NCBI RefSeq assembly: GCF_030272615.1 | Contig: NC_081414.1 | Span: forward strand, 309,235,164-309,299,163 | Length of the DNA: 64,000 bases | Source of the DNA: Cryptomeria japonica | Taxonomy: Eukaryota; Streptophyta; Pinopsida; Cupressales; Cupressaceae | Direction: 5' to 3' | Shown: positions 57,158 to 64,000 of the stretch, in pieces | Numbering within the stretch: position 1 is the stretch's first letter | Layout of the letters: each line of letters opens with the position of its first letter | The notes under the pieces: generated by a model | Told to the model about the DNA's origin: nothing | Databases searched by the model: none | Seen by the model: only the letters and a program-made list of their open reading frames with translations | Position numbers and translations under genes: made by a program

Positions 57158-59469
57158 CAAGCTTAACCATTATTTAACTAGAAGCAATGAGAACCACTTG
57201 CAAGACCCTACTCAGAGATAAGTTAACTAGGCTTGATTTGGGTAAACTCAATGGTTGTTAATCACACTTAGTGTCAAAATAGTGCTGATATGGATGACCT
57301 CTCAGAAAGTTCCAATGTTTCAACCCTATGAGCATAACCTAACCTAGATGCAATTAATGTGAAACAAACCATTAAAGCTCCTGAGAGAGGGTTCACATGA
57401 ACCATATGCAAATGAAAAATGGGTCAATAAATTTGACTCAAACTATGTAGTTAAATGCTGACAAATCATCATGATAAGACCGTACTCAATCATGCTCACT
57501 AAACCGTGCATGAAATTAAGACAGACAAAAGTTGTCTCAGAGCTGTCCATATAGCTAAGCAAAAGGGATCTGTTGATCATATGTGGGTTGTATATTTTAC
57601 TCTGGTTTCTTTCGCTTTGCTTGATCTCATCTTCCAATTCTTCTTGGAAGTTGTTTCATCTGCCAATCAAAATCCAATAGACCAGAGCGTGTTGCTTTTA
57701 TTAGCTTATCATCTTTAAATATTCTTCTGTACTTTCAAACCAAACTTGTTTTATTTTTCGTCAACTCCATACCAACAACAATAAAAGCCTAGGAGATTTG
57801 CATCCTGCCGCATATGCACGGCTACCAGACTTTTTATGGGATGTTCAGAAAATGTATGAAGTTCATTAATTGTAAATGGAATTTTTAACATTTAGTTTTG
57901 TACCTTCCACCTGCCAAAACATCAAATTGGAAAATTTAAATCATTTTACCTCAATATCCAATTTATGAATTGAAGTACCCTTTAGTACTAGATAATAATT
58001 CTGATCTTATAATTTTCCAAATTTGCCAAATTTGTAGTGTCACAACTGCTACATGTAGAGAATACTGGGTTCCCTCGTCTGTATATTTTTCCAAAAGGCA
58101 AATCAAAAGACGATGCCGCCTCCACTTTTTGTGAAGTTGCTCTTCGAATTCATGAGTTCCAAAACATGATATAGACACCCGCACCTGACATTATTGGACG
58201 ATTACAAACTTTTAGTAGATTTATAAAACAGTATATTTACTCATCTTATGTTATGCAAGGAAGATTGAACCCTTTTTGTCTCACATTGGACTTTTCCATT
58301 TCATATTGTAACATGAATATCTTAAATATACATTTATCTAAGAGATGTTGAGGGATATCAATGTTATTTAAATAGATGTATTTAAGATATCCATGCTATT
58401 TAATTAGACTCCCATATCGATGTATATATAATTAGGTATAATAAGCGTTTGACATGTAAATGACTATAAATTTACTTTAAGGGTTTTGTTATCCACTCAC
58501 TCTAGTATGGTGTAGTTATGGTGTACTTAGAATCTCCAGAACAACAGCATCATAGCACAAGAAGCAGCTTTAGCCAACCATTTATTGAAATGTTCCATTC
58601 TGTAGATAAAAGATGACCGCCACTATTTAAGACGACACAGCCACCTTCAATTTGTACGAAACTTCAAAACACAAATACCAAATAGATCAAGTTCGAAACT
58701 GGGTATTGACTAGATTTGTAGTCTTGATTTGCCTACGAAGTAAACAAACTGATTTGAACTAAATGCAATCAACCTAACTGGCAATTCTATCCCCAAGGCG
58801 TTTAAAGTTTACTTCTCTTTCATTTGCATAATCCAACCATGCTACTTCATTTACATCCTCACATTTTACAGCAAGGTAACTACAGCTTAACTAACAACTA
58901 TTATCTCATTAATGTAATAAGCTATTAAATCATATATGCGTAGGTGAGAGATTTATTATACCGCCAGTGCTTAATTAGCTATGAGAGTACAAAGCACCAG
59001 CGCACACCCAGAAGTTAGGTTACACAGACTATATCAGAATGTTCAAAGATGTACCAGTAACAGTGACGGTACATGTGCCCACCAGATACAAGCACACTAG
59101 TCCATTTTAACAATAGGCTGCCATGTTATTATGCCACTACCAAACTAGTTAATAAACCTAAGTTGTTCACTTTGACGAGTGTAGACTATTGTTGGGAGAA
59201 AGAAGATAAAATTTGGACACTTACAGAAACACAAGCATACATTCACAAGGACTCTAAGCTACACACCCATGAGAGATAAAAGGTTATCTGATATCAACGA
59301 ACCATATATTGGCTTGAATATTTTACTCAAATGGAAAAGAAATTATTATTATAAATTTAATAGACATAAATAGAACTATAGTTACATATGAAATTGCATA
59401 ATATCATGATAAATGAAATATTGAATATGAATTATCAACATATTCATTGAAAAACATAAACAAATGTTT
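57158..59469. other. Intergenic; no recognised gene
   Basis: Only short frames without recognisable similarity. A small imperfect inverted repeat lies at 58312-58402 (AATATCTTAAATATACATTT against AGATGTATTTAAGATATCC), possibly a remnant of a small foldback element. Confidence 0.45.
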
Positions 59470-60106
59470 GTTTTGCTTTTCAAGCCCAGATCAAAGTGCA
59501 ATTTATATATTTTATCTCACATACGGAAGACAATCAAACTTCATCACAGGAAACCTAACAGAGGGTCAGTCCTTAGCAACATAATGCTTTGAAAAGATAC
59601 ATAAGCAACTAGGCTGCTCTATATAATACAGAAAACATAATCTGCAATGCAGAGAGTTCTCCTTTTGCTTTAAAAGAAAAGATAACAACAAATTTACCAG
59701 TTGATCATTTACAACAACAGACAGCAGTTCAGCTCAACAATAAAATGCGCAATCCATTGCCTGCTCTAAGGACCAAAAACAAATGCTGCTAATACAAATG
59801 AGAAACCACCAAACCTTCTCAAATAAAAGGCCTTTCTTCCCAGGATACCATTTCATCAAGACACATACCATCTTACAGATTCATCTCCATCCATGTAAGA
59901 GTTTCTCCAGCATTCCAAGGCCAAGCTTACCTTACATTTTTGCAAAGCTCATGTTGACAAGTTGTTACTGCATTCCTTTTTGAAGCTTATCATTCCCAAA
60001 TCACTTGGAGATAATCTTTGAAGAGACACAAATTAGCAAACATTAAATCAAGACAGAATCCAAAACACGAGCAGATCTGGAGAGACTTGCATTCTGTGCT
60101 AGGACA

Positions 60107-60764
60107 TTACGACCGTGGAGACGTTGGCCAATCACTATCATCGCTGTCATTTGAGACTGTGCCATCATATACTCTCAGCTGTATCCCATCAAGGTCTTCA
60201 TCCCATGCATCATCACTTTCATAGAATTCTTCTTCATAGTCCCTTGGATAGTAGTCATAATCATATTCTGACATAGAATCATATTCATCATCATATGAGT
60301 GGTAATCTTCTAAGTCATAACGATCTGAATCAACCACGGGGCCTAAAAAGACCTTCAATTTACGGCACTGATCAGCAAGGGAATCCTGCATAGCTACATT
60401 CCAACAGCCACGGATATCCAAGTGTTCCAACTCCTTGCACATGCTTAAAAGGGCCTCCATACCTGCATCAGTGAGCAGCCCATAAGCTAACTCCAAATGC
60501 TTCAAGCGAGACATGTGGTTAGCAATGGCAAATGCTTCATCATCCTTTGGATCTTGACCCACGGTGCCTTGTGGATGCATATTCCTGCTCAGACGTATAA
60601 GGAGCTTGCAGTTTTTCCCCAGGGACTCCAAGGAAGAAGAAGTCATCTTCTCACAACAACTAATATCCAAATAGGTTAAGTTTGCCAATTTGGGAGCAAC
60701 TTGTGTAGCAATGGAATCTGTCACTTCACTCATAGGCATGCGCAGGGCCTGAAGACTATTAGCA
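60107..60764 (-). CDS. FBW2-like F-box protein, exon 2 (leucine-rich repeats and C-terminus)
   Basis: Last exon on the minus strand. The acceptor TTTCTGCAG precedes TGCTAATAG; the first base completes the codon split with exon 1 (TA|T). Words in order: SLQALRMPMSEVTDSIATQV, LANLTYLDISCCEKMTSSSL, DDEAFAIANHMSRLKHLELA, KELEHLDIRGCWNVAMQDSL, VFLGPVVD, then a strongly acidic Tyr-rich tail (YDSMSEYDYDYYPRDYEEEF) and the stop at 60109-60107. The repeats would form the substrate-binding side of an SCF ubiquitin ligase. The domain order, the NMHP word and the acidic tail match Arabidopsis FBW2, which recruits ARGONAUTE1 for degradation; that target is known only from Arabidopsis. A duplicate of this exon lies at 55969-55179. 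Confidence 0.87.
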
Positions 60765-62986
60765 CTGCAGAAACATAATCATAGGTAAAATCATCACTTG
60801 GACACAAATAAAAAGACAATTCAACAAACCTTTATTCTCTACCTCTCTCTGGTAATGTACCTCTCACATCTAATTTCACAGTCAACAAAGCCCAAAACAC
60901 AATTTCAACACCATTTCTCCCCAGTAGGTCCCTTGTTTACATTACTCAACCTACCAAGCATAGCCATGGTTTACTTATAGGTGTAAGAATGCAAGTGCCC
61001 CATAAGGAAATAAAATATTATATTAACATTCTCAGATGACCAAATAAGTTCAATAGGACTCAAATACCATGAGTTGGTTTGAGGGGAATCCAACAACTAG
61101 GAATGTACAGTGTCTTGAATTCAAAATACAGAGATAATATCTTAAACTAGATCTAGGGCTAAAAAGGCCAAACAAAAGGGAGTAAACATAGGGGTAAACC
61201 CTGCAAAAGAAGACCTCAATTCAAACATATCAAACCACAAGTGCAAAGAGAAAGAAGATGTTGAAGAAGAAAGCTCCCTGATGATCACCAAGGACGGGCC
61301 AACTTACTGTCCAAAGAAATCCCCGATGATCACCAAGGATGAGCCAACTTATAGTCCAAAGATGATCTTAGAAGAATTACATGGACTAAGAAAAGAGTGT
61401 GACACAAATTTTGATAAGGACTTAAGTGGCAGCTGTTTACCGCTTGTCATAGTCTATCCTCTCAGAGAATATCAAACAAGCTGCAGGTTCAGAAGACCCA
61501 AATTCTTAACTTACCAATGCACCTTACTTCTTTTATCAATAAACATAAAACCAGACAACATCTGCATTATAATCATTCTTGCTCTCCTATAATGCAAAAC
61601 CATTATAAGCCTCCCACCATTCCTAATTTTATCCACAGAAACGTATTCTTCATCTGTTTCATTGCACACATGGCAAAAACAAAATATAAATCTAAAGAAC
61701 AGAGGACCAGAATAACCACCCTCGGAACCTAAATACCTGCATGCAAATGTCGAAGGTAAAAATTCTCTTCTCATCTCTATAAAGTATAAACAACATAGGC
61801 TCAATCACTCCTCTATTTTTAAAAAATTAAAGATAGTTATTACTCTTCTTTACCGCCAAAAAAGAACTTCGTATCCCCCTCAAACAACATTAAAATCAGC
61901 CAATCCTATATTATTCTTTTCACGGGTTTCTCATAATTAGCCTTCTTCATTGCAAACACCGCATAAACAAAACAAAAATACAACAAAAAAGGTTGCTAAT
62001 TTGCTAAATAACCATCCAAATAATCCATCAACGCACTTACATCTTTATAGGCCCCATATTCTGAATTCTCCACTGCATCTTAATTCTACTTTCAAAAAAA
62101 CGAGATAAACTGAACCGCTACTACACTTTCCAAGGGACCGATACTAGTTCTCGATCTCCTTTATTTTAGACAAAATAGCATAAACTGAAAATCAAAGAAT
62201 GAGTGCCCAGAATGAACATACTCAGAACCTACCAGGCTACTTGCAAGTTTAGAAGATCCAATGTCTCGATTCTCCAATGTATTTTGCTCTTATTTCTAAT
62301 CATAACATTGAATCGGCCTCTCTTAAATTTTAATAGGAACCTATTTCTTGCTCTCTTATATGGCATACATTTTAAAACCTCAACAACGTACGTTAAAACC
62401 AAAAAAAAAACATTCCTACACTTTTTTATCGCAGTCCCTTCATATTTCTTGCTCTTCAGTATTGCAGAGAGATTTTATATCCCTCACAACGGGCATTAAA
62501 ACCAACCATTCCTACACATTTTTACAGTCCCATCAATGTAAACACGGAATAATTTAGATTCTGAAAGTGTCAATATAAGCCGCTGTCGTCATCTCTTCTC
62601 AAATGCAAAATAGTTCAAATGATCCGCTAATAATACATATTAACTATTATAAACAATTTCAAAATAGATAATTTCAAAAATAAGGGTCTAGATGAACAAC
62701 TAAACCCTACTGATTTTATGCCAAGGGATTATATTATAAACTAGCTCAGAAGTGTATAAATCCAGGACTGGATATTTGCCAATAGGCATCACTCACTCAC
62801 TCGTATTGACACTGGATTCTACTTCTCGGGGAAAAACATAGATATGCAGAAAGATTGAGAGCATTTTCACGCACCCTAGGTTATGCCTATCAACAAATTC
62901 AAACCAGGACTTAGACGGGTTTGAGCTAGCTTATGATAGAAGCAATGATAAAAGGGATAGTTTAAAGATTATAATAAACGACTTAC
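60765..62986 (-). other. Intron of the FBW2-like gene (2222 bp)
   Basis: Donor GTAAGT at 62986-62981 and acceptor CTGCAG at 60770-60765 on the minus strand, phase 2. It holds a 45-bp direct repeat (GATGATCACCAAGGA at 61280 and 61325) and two diverged copies of a block about 750 bp apart (about 61460-61920 and 62210-62530, for example CATTAAAATCAGCCAATCCT and CATTAAAACCAACCATTCCT). No internal exon is needed for an intact protein. Confidence 0.78.
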
Positions 62987-63300
62987 TAGCTAGTAATGAA
63001 GTCAAAGATTGGGTCGTTGGTCAATCCAAACACGGACAATTTGCGCATCGATCCTCGGCTTCTGTGGACAAGCATCTTCACCATTCTCTCCATAGCTTCT
63101 GGCGTGCAGCGGCGGCACCAATCCTCAATATCGATCTCTTGCCAGCAGTCTGGCTGCAAGACTACCTTCCTCCACGACTTACAAACTGCAGGCACCACCG
63201 TGAGAATCTCCTGAAACGACATTTTCTTGAAAATAAGGGCAAGAGCATCTGGTATAAGCTCTTCCCATGGTCGATCACACTCTCCTTTGCTATCCAGCAT
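62987..63300 (-). CDS. FBW2-like F-box protein, exon 1 (F-box)
   Basis: The start ATG at 63300 (MLDSKGECDRPWEEL) was chosen because the F-box begins 11 residues later. The frame is open further upstream, but that stretch lacks similarity and a likely 5' UTR intron acceptor (CTACGCAG, minus strand, ending 63322) lies between. The F-box occupies about residues 12-57: LIPDALALIFKKMSFQEILT, VVPAVCKSWRKVV, CWQEIDIEDW. The F-box would bind SKP1 (ASK) in an SCF complex. Exon 1 ends with a split codon at 62987 before GTAAGT. Joined to exon 2 it gives 972 nt, 323 aa plus stop, close to Arabidopsis FBW2 (317 aa). No in-frame stop is present, so this copy looks functional. Confidence 0.87.
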
Positions 63301-64000
63301 CCTAACAATTATCCAAAATCCCTGCGTAGAAACCCCGAACTTCTCACTAGAAATATACACCCCAACACCTTCAAAGCAGTGAGCAAATAGTGGTATCGTA
63401 CAAATCTTTTGGACACTTGCCGCAAAATGAATAAAACATTTTTTTAGCTTTCACACCCGGATGTCTAACCCTAAATTTTAGGAGTCGATTTGACCATACA
63501 AAATTTTCAACAGATTTGTTAACTTCTATCTCCACATACACTACAAAACCAAGAGCACTCAGCAAACACTGATATTTTGGAAATGTGAACTGGAATTCCA
63601 CATTATGTTCTTAAGCAAGACAAAGCCGCTTTCCACGATCCAATGGCGTGCTCAGATTCGTCTAGTTTGCAAATCTTTCACTGATTTCCACATATTCAGC
63701 AAGAAAAGACAAAGATGGATAATATCCAGCTCAATTTCAAAGTTTTTCAAACATTTACGATTCAAATTCAGATTCCTCGAACTCTAACAAACCACAATCT
63801 CACGTAGCATAAGTATAATCCTTCGACGAATCCAAGTCTCCAATTGGTTCTAAATTCGCCAAAACCTCTGTTAACAAATCCGCCACTACCTACAAACAAA
63901 GTTCCAGAAACTTTCACCAAACCCCAAGTTTATAAACTCTCCAAACCCTGCCACCATCTCAGTGCAACATTAGCATCAAATTTATCCAAATCTTGCGGTG
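63301..64000 (-). promoter_or_regulatory. Upstream region of the FBW2-like gene
   Basis: Contains the likely end of a 5' UTR intron (acceptor CTACGCAG ending at 63322) and, further right, probable 5' UTR or promoter. I could not place a TATA box or transcription start with confidence, and no other gene is recognisable up to the window end. Confidence 0.4.

Noticed and set aside
57963-58184. 73-aa minus-strand frame between the F-box copies, considered as a small gene
   Set aside because: No recognisable domain, no splice or promoter support, and no counterpart in the duplicated segment.
63301-63360. Upstream ATG at 63360 as start of the FBW2-like protein
   Set aside because: The extra 20 residues lack similarity, and a good splice acceptor (CTACGCAG) lies between that ATG and the F-box start; the ATG at 63300 gives the family length.

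Overview
The window is nuclear DNA of a seed plant with a repeat-dense genome. A conifer or other gymnosperm is my best guess: the LTRs are long (about 1 to 1.6 kb), old and deeply nested, and there is one compact F-box gene. The species cannot be fixed from the sequence. I found no CRISPR array, bacterial operon, rRNA gene or tRNA gene.

Positions 1-51.5 kb are a multi-level nest of LTR retrotransposons. (1) A gag-only element on the + strand (156-6853, TSD CATAC) sits inside the 5' LTR of a Ty1/copia element, 'copia A' (<1-13733). (2) Copia A lies in the body of a second gag-only element on the - strand (13734-19281 visible). (3) Right of that is a large, decayed Ty3/gypsy element of Tat type: gag-protease 20447-23108, RT-RNase H 25599-28178, second RNase H-integrase 37422-39159, an antisense plant-mobile-domain ORF 41.0-42.9 kb, and two tandem 3' ends with LTRs at 43.9-45.1 kb and 45.7-51.5 kb. 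(4) The Tat element is split by a solo-type LTR on the - strand (23109-25598), by an LTR that carries a primer-binding-site tail (28179-37416), and, inside that LTR, by a nearly complete chromovirus (29486-37362, - strand). (5) A second copia, 'copia B' (45754-50597, TSD GTTAG), splits the last Tat LTR.

Positions 51.6-54.5 kb hold a decayed L1-type LINE with several short internal duplications. Positions 54.5-64 kb are the only gene-bearing part. They contain a two-exon F-box gene resembling Arabidopsis FBW2 on the - strand (63300-60107, predicted 323 aa) and, 4.8 kb downstream, a tandem copy of its last exon and 3' flank with a frameshift.

None of the mobile elements looks able to make all its own proteins. 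Most in-frame stops in their coding regions are TAG where related proteins have Gln (CAG), or TGA where they have Arg (CGA), as expected from long-term cytosine methylation. The points of greatest interest are the gag-only two-ORF family, an inverted repeat bracketing the polypurine tract and LTR start in three families, a C-tract motif shared by LTRs of different families, an LTR insertion with a tRNA-like tail, and the duplicated last exon of the F-box gene.
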